A stretch of 64,000 nt of DNA from Serinus canaria. Lineage: Eukaryota; Chordata; Aves; Passeriformes; Fringillidae. Of the stretch, positions 28,411 through 40,854 are shown one piece after another. The notes beneath the pieces are model-generated. The model ran no database searches and was not told the origin of the DNA. It was given only the letters and a program-made list of their open reading frames with translations. The first letter of the stretch is position 1; the number at the start of each line of letters is the position of its first letter. The stretch covers positions 69,009,934 to 69,073,933 of the forward strand of contig NC_066313.1 in NCBI RefSeq assembly GCF_022539315.1. Reading direction: 5' to 3'. The translations under genes and the position numbers were made by a program.

Positions 28411-28443
28411 TAGTAGTAAACTAGTAGTAAACTATTACTACTA
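28411..28443. repeat. Short direct plus inverted repeat
   Basis: TAGTAGTAA occurs at 28411-28419 and again at 28422-28430. Its exact complement TTACTACTA follows at 28435-28443, leaving a 4-base ACTA loop. A 9-bp-stem hairpin is therefore possible with either direct copy. It lies about 105 bp upstream of the longer hairpin at 28548. Confidence 0.85.
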
Positions 28444-28547
28444 AAGTCTTCTCTAAAATCCTATGAACCAAAATTAAATTTAGAAAAAGATAGGAGATTG
28501 TTCATGTGCAACAAAAATATGTTTAATTTGGAGCAAATTTAGAGGAA

Positions 28548-28588
28548 TTTAGGTAAAGCAAGTACCTAGAGTACTTGCTTTACCTAAA
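28548..28588. repeat. Perfect 18-bp inverted repeat with 5-base loop
   Basis: The left arm TTTAGGTAAAGCAAGTAC (28548-28565) is matched without error by its reverse complement at 28571-28588; the loop is CTAGA. The arm has mixed composition, so chance or homopolymer growth is unlikely. The next flanking bases do not pair. It has no T run as in a bacterial terminator, and the stem is shorter than a typical microRNA precursor. The simplest origin is a template-switch mutation during replication, which copies a strand back on itself. Confidence 0.97.
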
Positions 28589-28645
28589 CAAGACACAAGA
28601 AAATTTAAAATGCACAGAATGACTAGGAAAAGGACGATGATGGAC

Positions 28646-28722
28646 ACAAAAAAAAAAAAAAAAACAAAAAAACCCAACCAAACAAAAAAAAAAAAAAACC
28701 CACAAAACAAAAAACAAAAAAC
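28646..28722. repeat. A-rich tract punctuated by C/CC
   Basis: Runs of up to 17 A broken by single C or CCC, CCAACC and CCC groups on the plus strand. There is no recognisable LINE or SINE body next to it on either side, so I treat it as a simple-sequence tract and not as the tail of a retroposon. Confidence 0.9.
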
Positions 28723-31700
28723 ATAAGAGATAATTCCTAGAGTTTACCTTACTCTAGCCATGAAGAGAAAGGAGACTAATTACTTCAGAATACAAATAAA
28801 AATCATTTAAATACTCTTCTATAAAAGCAATTTCAGACCTATCCTCTCTCATCATGACTGGGAGATCAAGTAATTATATTCTGGTTCTCTAATTCATTTA
28901 TTGTGGGATTTTTTTGGTTGGTTGGTTGCTTATTTTTTTATTTTCTCTCAGCCCCCACAATTGACAGAAAATTTTCCAATGTGTGCAATAGCAACAGCTC
29001 AATTACTGCTAAAACAGGTGTTCTGCCATTGCAGTTTAGTAGCAAAACTTCAATTGACTCAGAAATATGCTTTATAGGATCTTCTTTTTAATCTTTTAAT
29101 GAAAATGTCATCTGATAGAATTAAGAATAAAAGTGTCAGTCTTCAGGACAGATAAAAAGAAGGAAGAGAACCATCAAATAAAAGAGAAAAAAATCTCTGT
29201 TAAATGGAAGAGACCAAAAGCGCTGCTATTATTTCTTTTACTTGTGATGGTTCCACATTACAGCACCAAAAAAAAAAAAAAATAACATATGTTTCAAAGT
29301 AATAATGTTAGATAAATTAAAATTATAGGATGTTTTTTGGGGAGAAATTTCATGCACCTGAAGATGTTACAACGCTTTCTTCATTGAAAGACTGTGGTAA
29401 TACCTACAGGATGACTTCTTCATTAAAAGACTCTAGCAATATTTTTGACAAGTGCATTGATTTGAAAGCAGAAACCCTTAAAAAATTAAAAAGATGAATC
29501 AAAATTTGTTTCTATACACACATGTGTATACAATAATTGATTTTAACCATAAGCATAAACCCCAAAATATCTATATTTTTTCCTACTCACAAGTGTATTC
29601 ACACATGGATTTGAAGGTTTTCTTAAACAAAAAAGATAAACAAACTATGTTCTGTAACCTAATGTAAATAGCCTAAGAGTAAGAGTCCTGAATCCCACAA
29701 AAGATCAGGTTTTGTTTTCTGTACCTATCTGCTTTATTTGTCAGTGAACAGTGACAAATATCATAAGAAGTTTAAAATAGAGTGAAGCCTGTAAGGAAAG
29801 AGGTATTTTCTTTTTGGCCAAAGGTAATTTTTAACTATGTTAATAGCTGAAATGAAAGCTGCCTGCTCTTTTGTGCATGTAAATCTGAAATAAATCCATC
29901 CTTTAGACTTATCAGTGTAAATAAAATATCTTTTTGATGCATAAACAACATATTTGCTTTTTGTAATAAAATTGAAATAACTTTGTTCTAGAATAATTCC
30001 AAAGAAAAACAATTCTCTGTTGACACCCCATTTTACTTTAATAAGAAAATCACATACTGGATTCTTTTTCTTTTTTAGCCCTCCCTTTCAATGACCAACA
30101 ACAATAATTTTGAAACAAAGAGATACAGATTTCATCAGGGATTTGATTGCTGTTGATGAATACTGTAAATAGTCATGAAACAATATAAAATGATTGATAC
30201 AGTAAACCAACAATAGAAGACAGCACAGATACAAACAGTCAGAAAAATGGCAACTAGGAAACAGAAGCCAGTTAAACCTGAATTTATCCATAAAACAGTT
30301 TTGCCTTTTTTTTTTTTTAAGTCAATGAGACTCTAGTTATATTTAAATTTGAAAGCCAAAATATCAAGAAGAAAAATCTGAACACAGGCAAACAGGTACT
30401 GAGCACTGCAAACCACAGCAGATGTAAAAACTGGAGGTTTGTGTCTTATATCTCTTGCTAAGCCTGAAGTTATGAACAAGCAGTTACTTAAATTATATCT
30501 CTGCCATAATACTCTGTTTCATTTAAGTTGGAAATGAATTCGTGTATCTTGTATTTCTAAAATGATATTGGATTTTGCTTATCAATATTGGCTTGTCATA
30601 AACTTTGTTTTAAGGCTTGAGAATAGTTACATTGTACTTTGACTCAAACTTTGGAATGACTAAGCTGTACTTAGATATATAGATATTGTACTCCAGAAAA
30701 ACCAACTCCAAACCACCAAAACCAAAAAAATCACATCAGTTAATTTTTGACAGCTGAAAAGGGAAAGCAGTTTTTACAGAGATGGATTTTTCAAAGATAT
30801 TTTGGATAGTGATTTTATGATGGAATTGGTTTTTTACTGGAAACTCTTTTTTCTTTGGCTTAAAAAGACAACTAGCCTTGACTTAATATTTAAGCACCTG
30901 AGTTGCATGACACTTTCTAAGGTGAATGCACCTGAGTTCCCCAACAGTCCATTCAGTTAGACTAATCCAAAGCATAAGCCAAACAGTCTGTGTGTTAAAT
31001 GAACCACTGCCTAGAGACAGCAGAGAGAAACATTTGATATTGAAGAGTGTCCTTCAGTAGGCACTGAACTGAATGTGTGCATTTATCAAAGGTAGCCAGT
31101 GCTGGCATCCATCAGTTATATAACAGAAATCTGCTACGGATCTGTGCTTAGAAATGTGAAACCTCGGTTCTGTTTTTCTCCAAAACCCAAAGAAAATTCA
31201 ACCTCTCTGAAGTCCTGGAAAGGTCTTAACCATCAGTCTGCAAGGCATTCTGGGAAAAGCTGTTACCATTTCCTCTGTGTGAAACTGGATCATTATACAG
31301 TCAGGAATGCAGGAGTCACATAAAATTAATTGATTGCATCACTGAAAAATAACTAGATGAGCTGTAGGGTCAAAACAACATATCTCCATATACCTTGAAT
31401 TGTCAATCCCTACATAAATAAACAGACAAAGAGAGACTTAGGGTGCTATCTTTAATTGGTCCAACCAACTAGAATGTTTCACAGAATAATTATGTACTTT
31501 TTGAAGGGTGTAGGCCGAAAAAAAGGCCATGAAAAAAGTAACAAGGTTTTGGAAGAGAATATAAACAGTCTTACATAATAAGTGCTGCCTGAATCACAAA
31601 GTGAGTCATAACACTGGGTACTTCACATTTAGAACAAGTTTATGTTTTTCATGTCTGTGTTCTTAAAAATATTCTGTGGTGCTTTTGCTTTCATTCATTT

Positions 31701-33818
31701 TCTTTTCTGCACACTTTAATTAGGATAATCATCCAGCATAGGAAATTACTCTCACATATATACAAAGTTGTAGAAAGCAAATAATATAAATGTAGATTTT
31801 TCTTCTCAAAGTAATATTTGCATTTTGGGATGTGTTATTTCTTCTAGTGCAAAATTCTTTCGCTTTTTATGAAAATACAGTGGAGGAATTCATGGTCTTT
31901 GTTAAATCTTCAGAGACATTATCTGCTTTTTTCAACTCCTTGGTGAAATCTTAACTGTGGATCATGCATGCTCCTTTGCAGTCCTGGTCCCAGATCCTCT
32001 GGATTGGAAGAGCTGTTAGTACACATCTCAGATCCCTCATGCTTGTACATTTATTTGTCCCTTCTAGCTGAATCTAAGGAGAATGTAAGAAGATCCACCC
32101 TTGGGTCTCATGCTGAAAGCAAATTAGAATGCCTCTAGCCTCAAGAGCTCAAAACCTGTACCCAATCCTTTGTTTTAATGTCTATGAGTCACTTGTTTTT
32201 TCTTCTGCTCCTTGAACCACTACAGGGAGAAATGGCCTGGCATTGGGGATCCAAAATATGGTGGAGTACCTCCTGCACTGTGGAAATACATCCATGGCAG
32301 GAAAAAGGAATAACATTATGCTGTTTCCTGCAGCAATTTGGTAGCTTCTGGAAAAACATAAAATCTCTTGAGATTATGGGAAAAAATTGATATTCTGCCC
32401 CATTCTGTTTTCATTTTTCTTCTTTCTGGGATCACAACAGAGGGGTGTATAGGAAGGATATATAGTTATTTAGAATGGATTGGAGGGAGTGAAGAGATCA
32501 TACTGTAGTAACAAACTGCCCATACTCCTCTAGGCAGGGGGGCTGGTAAAAGTGAAAATATTTTAGCAGTCTGAAATGAGTATCCAGAAATCGTATTTCA
32601 CCTCGCTAGTGTTTGAATAGTAGCAGGAAAAGACATTTCATTTCCTCCCCCTTTATCATAGGAGTAATTTATGAAGCTCTGAAGCTTGTTGTCTTTTGTC
32701 ACTTTTACTCTGTTTTTTTTTTCCTTCCTTTGCCTTTCTATCCAAGAGTATTTCTGGCATGCATCACTGTCACAGGCTGCATAAAGATTAACCCTACTGA
32801 TCTTAATTAGCTTCTCTATCATATATTTTATTAAACCAAGAATCCAAAGATAGAAATTGTTCAAATTGTTAAAAATCACTTCACTTTATATTGAAGGCCT
32901 GATTTACTTTTCTATTTCTTTCCCTCTTTAAACAAACCCCACTAATGAGTATTATAAGCACCAATACCTGTTCTTAGTAAAATATTTTACTAGAGAGAAT
33001 TGGAATCTCACTTCATGGGAACAACATTTTTTCAATAGGTTTTCAACTGAAACAGATTATCCATCTTTTGGAATAGCTGGACAAGAAGATGAACTAGTAC
33101 TGTGTGAAGTGCTAATGAACAGCCAATCTAAAAAGGAAATTTATAGTCAGGGGAATTGGCAAAACACCTCCTATATAAATATAGGACTGATGTTCTAAGA
33201 TTTTTTAACTTCTACACCTCTATCTACATTGCTCCAATTTTTTTCTCTTTATACACATTTTGCCTAAAAATTGGAATTTAGAGCATCCCTAGAGCTCTCT
33301 TTTTTCCACCCATCACAAAAAGTAAATGGGGCTTAAATGAGATGTGTTCTTTGGTCATACAAATGACAGATAAATATATCAAACAATTGGGATTTGTGTC
33401 CAAAAATATCCCAGAAGGGTGGGATGTCAGAGAAACCCATTAAAACTGCTCCATGAGTTTTGGGATGGATATTTGAGAACAAATCTAGAAAAACATAAAA
33501 TCACCATTCTAAAGAAATAGATAAATAGTATGATAGAGAGACAGGTAGATAGCTGTGAGTATCATATATAGTAATACAAGATAAAATCCAACAGAATAGG
33601 GCATAAAATAAAGAAAATATGGAAGTGTGAGTCCAATGATATAAGAATTCAACTGCAGCAGCAAGTGTAAAATTGTCAGGTGTCCCATAAGATGGGGTGT
33701 AGCACTCTGACTTGACATAAGTAAGGAGACTGAGTTGGAAAATAAAGTCAGTGAGATAAAACCAGGATTGATGCAGCACTTCTACATTATTATATTATTT
33801 TCTTTTTATTCTACTTTA

Positions 33819-33839
33819 GATGATGATGATGATGATGAT
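33819..33839. repeat. (GAT)7 microsatellite
   Basis: Seven uninterrupted GAT/ATG units on the plus strand. Confidence 0.9.
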
Positions 33840-34744
33840 TAGCATTATTGTTTAATTTTGCACCAGTTTTACCTTGTCCTGAGTAAAAAAAAGAAAAAAT
33901 CATAGTTAAATTCAATTTTCCTTATAATCCCAGTTTTCTTACAGATATTATTGAATTACTCAGAGAAACATGTATTTTTTAAGTATGATTGTACAAACTG
34001 ACTTTAGTGAATTTATCCGAGCAGAGTTATGCCACAATGATAAAAATCTAACGTTAAGAGTTTAATCATTAGCAAAAACTTTGGATATTTTTCTAAAGCA
34101 CAAGCTGGGAAAATAAAGGAGCAATGAATTCCTAAGTTCCTACACAGCCTAATACAATAGGACTTGGAGCCAAATAGCGGTGCTCTGTGTGCCAATGAAT
34201 CTACATAGATCTATTTCTGTGTATGAGGCACCACAAGGTTCATGGTTTTGTAAGAGTATTCAGCAGACCAAATCTAAGTGTTCATTGCACACAATGGATT
34301 CAATTGTTATTCTGAAAAAATGAACTTTTTAAAAAGTATTGAGATTATTTTTGCCATGAAAATATTTTATCTTTATAAAAACGATTTCAATAACAGAAAG
34401 AGGATCAAAATCAAGGTCTATTTCCCTCACTTTTATTTATAATATATATAGAGATAAGAATTAGAGGAAACTATTTCCTTCCCTTAGCAGATTTCATGAT
34501 TAAAAATACTTACTTGGCCTTGCAAGTCAAATTGGCTTGTATCTTACAACTCAAAGCTGTCTTTTAGCACAAATGCAATGCTTGAAAAAAATGGTACAGG
34601 TTCCATCTGTGGTTTTCATTTGCTCTCTTCTAAAAAAATCTGTTGTCACTTCAATTTAGAATGTTGCCTTGCAATTTTATCACAAAATATTCACACTAAG
34701 CAGTCCTGTGTGTCAGTTAATTTATGCATACAGATGCTAGAGCA

Positions 34745-34766
34745 TACACACACACACACACACACA
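34745..34766. repeat. (AC)n microsatellite
   Basis: About eleven AC dinucleotide units, preceded by AGCAT and followed by GAGGCAC. Confidence 0.95.
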
Positions 34767-37700
34767 GAGGCACATATTTTAGACAATACACCACATTTAC
34801 AAGACAGGAATAAGGATTAAATTGGGCAATTATTTATCCCAGGGTGAACAGTCAGACTTGTCACATATGGAGTTTTACATACCTTCTTTACTAGTGTCTT
34901 TCACTGCCAAAGCATTAATTTTCTATTCAACTCAGTAATCAACAGGTTAGGGGAAGATTACAGATAATGTTGTGAAAGGTGATTTTTGATCATGAGTTTT
35001 GAAGCTGAACTAATTTTTTCTGAAACTTCCAATAATGAGAAAAGCACAGCACAGATTTAGTGAGTTCAATGTGTTGATGCATTGGGGATGCATTTAGTAT
35101 TCTATAAATTCCAAATGAATTTGGATTGCTCTGGTGTAGTAACTCTGATACACTTCTGATGTATTAGATGACCTGCAGAATTGACTTGTAGTTCTCTTCT
35201 TCTCTGTATGAATGACATGTACACACATTTTTCATAGAGCTTAATGGACAAAAATATCAAAGCTTCATGTATGCATTCATGTGACCCAGGTGCAATGATC
35301 CATAAGCATTTCCCATCCCACCTTGTGGTTTTTCATTGTTTCTGCCCTTCTTTTCACCTCTTATGAGATTAGATTCCATTTTAATCTCTTCAATTCATCT
35401 TTCATACACTAGATCTTCATTTCCTTTAATTACTATTATGGCAATACAATAATTTTTTTTCTTTTCATTAGTAATTGGTCTCTATTACATTATAATTTTT
35501 CATTGTCTAAATCCACCTGTTTTATTAGACCTGTTTTATTTATTACAGTGAACCAATTTAACATCATTTCAGTGGAACAGATTTAATACCAAGAAAAAAT
35601 ATCTCCAAAGCTGGAAGCCAAAGTTTAAGATTTAGGCATAAAAATATTACATCTGGGCACCTCCCTCATCCACTAAATTGATAAAGCTGCATTTAAACCT
35701 CAGAAAGTGTGTACACGACAGATTGTTGCTATGGTAGTAATGCTGTTCTTTCTCATCCAACCTTTCCCTTGAGTGCTAGGTTGCACTTTGTTTGCAGTTT
35801 CTTCTATTTCTTTGTCAGTTCTTGGCATTAGGCCACAGTACAAAAGAATTTTAATCAGGATTTCTCACTGAATGAAATAGGGATGTATGTATACTGTAGT
35901 GTAATTCTATTAACAATTCTATTGATGATTAAAAATTCTTCCATTTTTTTCCTTGAACATTAAGGCGTTTTTCAATTCTTACATTTTATTTTTTCCCCAG
36001 AAGACAAAAAAAAAATTTTTTTCTAGTTTGCAAATCAATTCCAAACTGGCAACACTGTGAAATCACAAAGCATGCCACAAATACAGATGAGGAGAGCTAT
36101 TGCAGAATGGTGTAACCACAGACATCACCTTCCCATCTCTTTTTTTTCTATCACTTGAGTACAGAAGTCTCTTCCTAAAGCAACAGACACGTATTATTTC
36201 TGTTGTTTTAAAATGCAGGTATATTGCTGAGGTGTCTGCCCTCACTGGGTGCTTTCCAGATAAACAGAAATCTTCATGATGGGTAGTCACAAAGGTGCAA
36301 TAGACCAAAATTGCTGTCCATAGCAGGACATGAGTTTTTTCTTTCTGAGAATTGATCACCATGATCTTTAGTGCTCAAAGTAAAGGAATCCAAGATAAGT
36401 GAATTTTAGTGGTTTTTTTTAGAAAACTAGCACGCCATTAAATGAGCATCCACATTGCATAATAACTCTTTCTAAATTAAATTGGAGAGTACCTTAATGA
36501 CACATTCTCTTTCATACATTAAATAGTTTATTAATGAACATTTTTTATAAATAGATCCATTAAAGAAATATAATGACACAAAACTGTCCCTCAGACCATG
36601 TGTACATAACCATCTGCATGGCTTTTTCACACTGATTAGTGATAAGCCATTATATGAAAAGCCTGACACCACAAGTTTCAAAACATGTCAAGTATCCCTC
36701 CATATGTTGCCAAACCTTCATAAGCATCATGATGATGTCCTCAGCTAACTGAAAATTTCAAAATCTAAATTTTGTTTTTTGCTGATTTTTTTACATTTGT
36801 CATGAACTGCTTTTAAATCTTGCAGATTTCAACAAGAATGAAATTTTCTCCTTCTTGCTTTCATTCTTTCTTTTTCTTCATCGAAATTTGAAAAGAATAA
36901 AGGAAATCAGGTGACATTCTGCTTCTTTCACTTCCCATGATTTAGGTCCAGATCCAACCACCTGGGAATAATAATTTATTGTTTTCTTGTTAGTGCAAAG
37001 ATTAATATCAGTTACTAAATTATTAACTTAATTAAAAAATGGGCTGCCTACAGGTCTGGATATACTGCACTATGTAATCTGCACACTGCATACCTGTAAT
37101 TCTCTTCTAAAATGTTACTTTAGGAAAGCCCTCCCCCTACATAGCTGACAAATTTTTTTTTTCCTACTGAAATAGCATGCAAATTAAAATATTTACATAT
37201 GTTTTACCTAGATTAGAAGACTTTTTGTAGTGATTTTGGGTTTTTTATAGCTTTCGCATGATCCCCCAACTTTTTTAACTTAAGACTTTTGCTGCAAGTG
37301 TCCTAAAAGCAAAGAAAGCAACCAAGAAAAACTCATGACTATAGAAGAACACAATAATTTTTCCTATTTTTCCAGATACAAATGTATACTATACAGAAAA
37401 GTCTCCTTCATTCATAAATTATGCTTTTGGTTTGTTTCCATTCATTTTTCATATCAATATATTTATTTTATTTAAAGCCATTTGATAAGATAGCTGTCTG
37501 CTACTTCTAACTTAGCACAAGAAAAAGTCAAAATTACTTTCAGTTCATCATTCTTTAACAATGGTAGCACATATTTTAATTAATTAATTATTACCCTAAA
37601 GACACTTAAAATACAATTCTATCTTCTTTACACAGTCTTTTTGCATGCTTGAGTCATACTATATTATTCAGATGACAGAAAAGGTACTTTTTGCCATTTC

Positions 37701-39647
37701 TCCTTCCTAAATTATTGTTTTTGTACATGAGCACTTTAAATATTTTGGAATAGCAGTCTTCTTAGGTTTATTCTAACTTTTTTTTTTTTTTTTTTGGCAT
37801 GGAAATGCAGTGGTTTTTGTACTTCTGCTGTTTCTATGAAGTCATCACTGTAACCAAGACATCAAATTAAATTATCTATTTATAGTTCAATGAACATTAT
37901 CAATTATAAAACCAAGTTTACATTTAAAAAAACAGTGAAGAGTCACTATTTTAAAAATAACATTACTTTCAGTTTATGCCATTTTAGTGGAAGTACTACA
38001 TTGTCTCCTAGTAACAAAGCTCAAAACACTGAAATATGTTGCAAACTTTTTGTTGATTTCAGTAACAATAGAAATAAAAAAAAAAAAAATCCATGTGAAT
38101 ATTATTTTGCTTTCTGCTCCCTAGAATTTTGACACAAACTTTTAAAATTAAAAGAATTGTTCCTCAAGTGTTTTGTTTTTGACATTTTTACTCCTATTTA
38201 AAGTGTTTATTTGAAAATGCTGTTTCAGCAATGTATACACATTTACAGAGGCTTTTTTTATTCCTCTGGACAATGACTTTTTCTTATAATTCATCTGCAA
38301 GAATCCTTAAGAGTGCTATTAGGACTTTGCTGATTTTGATCAGTGATTTAAATATATTAAAAAGAAAAGTAACTTGTTTTTTTCACTAAACGAATACAAA
38401 CTTCCTCCTGTTGAAGTAAATACTAAAGTCCCCTCTGAATTTCTGAAGCACTTCTTCTATCATACATAATTTAACTTAATATGATGGGCTGATTGAGACA
38501 AATTTCATGTTACACAACAAAATGTACTAACTTCCCACATAATTCTACACAGTCACTCTTCCCATTGTAAATATTAGATTTCATTATATCCTTAGTGTAT
38601 TTTAGGATTAGGCTCTCAGTCTTCACGTTTTTATGGGTGTGCTGCAGAGCTTCATAGTAATTCTTTCATTTCTTGTATTTTAGGAATGATTTTGTCCTTG
38701 TTTAAATGGAGATAGATAGAGATACAACAAATTTCAGGAAGCAGAACATAAGGGAACTTCAAGAGGGGAATCCAAGGATTCCATACTTAAAACTATCACT
38801 GTATAGGCTGACTATCACATATCCATTCATCATTTATTTTCAGATTTCCGTCTCAAACTTCCATCTCTAGCCACAGTTAGATGTTTTGTTTTGTTTTTTT
38901 TTTCACTCAGATATGCACCACTATCACAAAATAGAAACTCTTCTGTACCAGCAGTGTCAAATTTACATCATATGTATGGACAAAATAAAACATACTTTGA
39001 GGCCCACATTTGCCTTCAAGTTAAACAGGAACAGCACCATCTCATGATTCTTTTATAAATTAGGAAATAGTGGATTCCTTTCTTATGAAAACTTTTATTC
39101 TTGTATTTTTGAAAGACTAAAGTATCCATTCTTTATGAACATTGGACTATGGTCAAGTCAGTTCTTACTCTGGGCAAATTACAAAGAATAATAATTGCAT
39201 ACAGAATATATCTGCTTTTCAATATACAACATTTCCCATATCCTATATCGGCTGTTCTTATCAACATTTTCCATTGATACATTCTTTAAATAGCCTTTTG
39301 ATCAATGGTCTGTTGACTTTGGTTTTGTTTGGTTTTGTTTGCTTTTTTTTTTTCTTTCAGAATGTTTACTATTCATTCATTAAAAAATAAATAAAAAACA
39401 TTTTTATCAAGACAACCATAACAAATTTATTTGCATATGTCCAGTATATATGAATTATTAATGCCTTTTTTATTCCTTCTTACATAGTATCTCTACTAAT
39501 ATTACTACTTCACTTCCTCTGAACACCTACTAAGAAATTCATGATTATTGACCTTTTTTCTGCTGCCCACAGAATTTTTTCCACCACTGATATTTTTTGC
39601 TGCCCTCATCTATAATTTAAGTTACACCTACAGAAAAAATATTGAAT

Positions 39648-40135
39648 TATAAAATCACAGAAAAAAAAGTCTTTCTGAAGGGGTCTACTGAAAATAGTCC
39701 TCTCTTTGAACCTCCTGCTCAAAACCCAGCTAACCTTAAGATGAGATCAGATTATTCAAAGCCATATCTAGCTGTACACTGAGCACCTCAAAAGATGAAA
39801 ATTCCACAGGATCCATAGACAAACCACTCCACTACTCAACCTTTTATATTGTGATTTTTTTTTGCTCTCTTGCCTCCACACTTTTATTTGGTAAGAATTT
39901 CCCTTGGTATACCTTGTGGTCTCTCTCCCTTGTTCTTTCACTGTGCACTCCCCAAACCAGCCCAACTCTCTTTTCTGTATTCTCTAAGCAGTGCATGAAT
40001 ACTATTAAATCACCCTTTAAATAGCTCTTCCTCAAGCTGTTCAGCCACCCCTCATGTCACGTGCTCTTTAGTGGCTCTTCACTGTGCTGTCTCCAGTTTG
40101 TCACTATCTTTGATGCTTTGAATGTGATACAAAAC
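39648..40135 (-). mobile_element. Decayed CR1 LINE 3' fragment
   Basis: On the plus strand the order matches the complement of a CR1 3' region: TTATAAAATCACAG at the 3' end, then CTCCTGCTCAAAACC, GATCAGATTATTCAAAGCC, GAAAATTCCACAGGATCC and ACCACTCCACTACTCAACC. It ends with AGCTCTTCCTCAAGCTGTTCAGCC and CTCTTCACTGTGCTGTCTCCAG, which correspond to the usual C-terminal ORF2 segment. It is more diverged than the copy at 4611 and carries a T9 run near 39853. No intact frame remains. The call rests on remembered subfamily similarity. Confidence 0.75.
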
Positions 40136-40416
40136 AGAAACGCTTTTTTTCTCTGCTTTGTTTGGCTTTCTGTTTATGTTTTCGAGTTCAAATTCAGTTT
40201 AAACCTTAAATTCATCTTTTCTTAAAACTTTTTTAAGTTTATCAAAGGAATTTTTAATGACTGGTCATCATTCCAGTTTAGGTATGCTGGGTTGACTAGA
40301 TGGTTTAAAGCAAAAACTGTTTAGGGTGAAAAAAGGGGAAATAAGGCCAATCAAAAAAGTAGTGTGGACTCAAATCTGGAAGGCTCTTCTCTGATTCTTC
40401 AAATTCTTCTTTTCTA

Positions 40417-40421
40417 GATTC
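40417..40421. repeat. Target-site duplication, left copy (GATTC)
   Basis: GATTC immediately before the LTR end at 40422 is repeated exactly at 40850-40854 immediately after the LTR, as expected for a 5-bp retroviral integration duplication. Confidence 0.8.
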
Positions 40422-40475
40422 CGTTATGAAAACGAACGAGGCCAAATTTCAGGAAATGATTGAAAAAGGCTCTCG

Positions 40476-40481
40476 TTTATT
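40476..40481 (-). promoter_or_regulatory. LTR polyadenylation signal AATAAA
   Basis: TTTATT on the plus strand, AATAAA on the minus strand. It lies about 105 bp downstream of the LTR TATA box and 55 bp before the LTR end, the expected place at the R/U5 border. Confidence 0.75.
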
Positions 40482-40582
40482 TAAACACAAGCCAGAGAGA
40501 ACAGAGGATCCGGGAAAAGCCCAGATGACACACAACAACTCGAAAGAGGAACAGAAGAACACTCCAGACCAGAAAACTCCCC

Positions 40583-40592
40583 TTTTTATAAG
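40583..40592 (-). promoter_or_regulatory. LTR TATA box
   Basis: TTTTTATAAG on the plus strand, CTTATAAAAA on the minus strand. It sits directly downstream (minus sense) of the cluster of CCAAT boxes at 40607-40737. Promoter activity today is not shown by the sequence. Confidence 0.75.
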
Positions 40593-40606
40593 CATCCCTG
40601 GTCCAG

Positions 40607-40737
40607 GATTGGTGGGTTTTGGATCCATGCACCGATTGGTGGAATTCGGGCACTTTGATTGGTCCTTACCGATGTTCATTCTGGACCAATCATTTCTCCA
40701 GGGCGTCGAGTGATTGGTTGGTGCTCCAGCCCAATCA
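40607..40737 (-). promoter_or_regulatory. CCAAT-box cluster in LTR U3
   Basis: Four minus-sense ACCAATC motifs (plus-strand GATTGGT at 40607, 40634, 40657 and 40712) and two plus-sense CCAATCA motifs (about 40686 and 40731) within 130 bp. CCAAT boxes are the binding motif of NF-Y. Such a cluster is unlikely by chance and marks the LTR enhancer/promoter. Confidence 0.8.
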
Positions 40738-40849
40738 CTCTCTGAGTTGTCCACCCTCTACCCCCACCAAGGCCTGGACACCTTCCCTTCCCCCACAACA
40801 AACAACTCCCCATCCTTTCCCCAAACATCTTAACAACAAACTCATAACA

Positions 40850-40854
40850 GATTC
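40850..40854. repeat. Target-site duplication, right copy (GATTC)
   Basis: Exact repeat of 40417-40421 directly abutting the LTR start. Confidence 0.8.

Larger units (their letters stand above)
28723..39647. other. AT-rich unique DNA, no gene seen
   Basis: About 11 kb with no recognised gene or transposon. Minor simple repeats are a GAT run at 33819-33839, a CA run at 34745-34766, a T run near 37780-37796, and a degenerate pair of 39-bp units near 29377-29450. All open frames are under 100 codons and unremarkable. Confidence 0.55.
40422..40849 (-). mobile_element. Complete solo ERV LTR (428 bp) with promoter and polyA signals
   Basis: Read on the minus strand, the element starts TGTTATGAG at 40849 and ends TCATAACG at 40422, near-perfect terminal inverted repeats (the last base is G, not the canonical A). 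It is flanked by exact GATTC duplications. U3 contains several CCAAT boxes: ATTGG on the plus strand near 40608, 40635, 40658 and 40713, plus two CCAAT in the opposite sense at 40686 and 40731. Next comes a TATA box, CTTATAAAAA (complement of 40583-40592), and then a polyadenylation signal AATAAA (complement of 40476-40481), about 105 bp downstream. This gives a U3-R-U5 layout. No internal retroviral genes or second LTR are present, so the provirus was lost by LTR-LTR recombination. Retained CpGs suggest a fairly young insertion. The 5-bp duplication suits several ERV classes; I do not assign a family. Confidence 0.88.

Noticed and set aside
28548..28588. Hairpin as a microRNA precursor or bacterial-type terminator
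   Set aside because: The stem is only 18 bp with a 5-base loop, too short for a normal precursor. There is no T run, and the context is vertebrate DNA.
40426..40754. Two overlapping frames of 95-101 codons, one on each strand
   Set aside because: Both lie inside the solo LTR, which is non-coding in its normal role.
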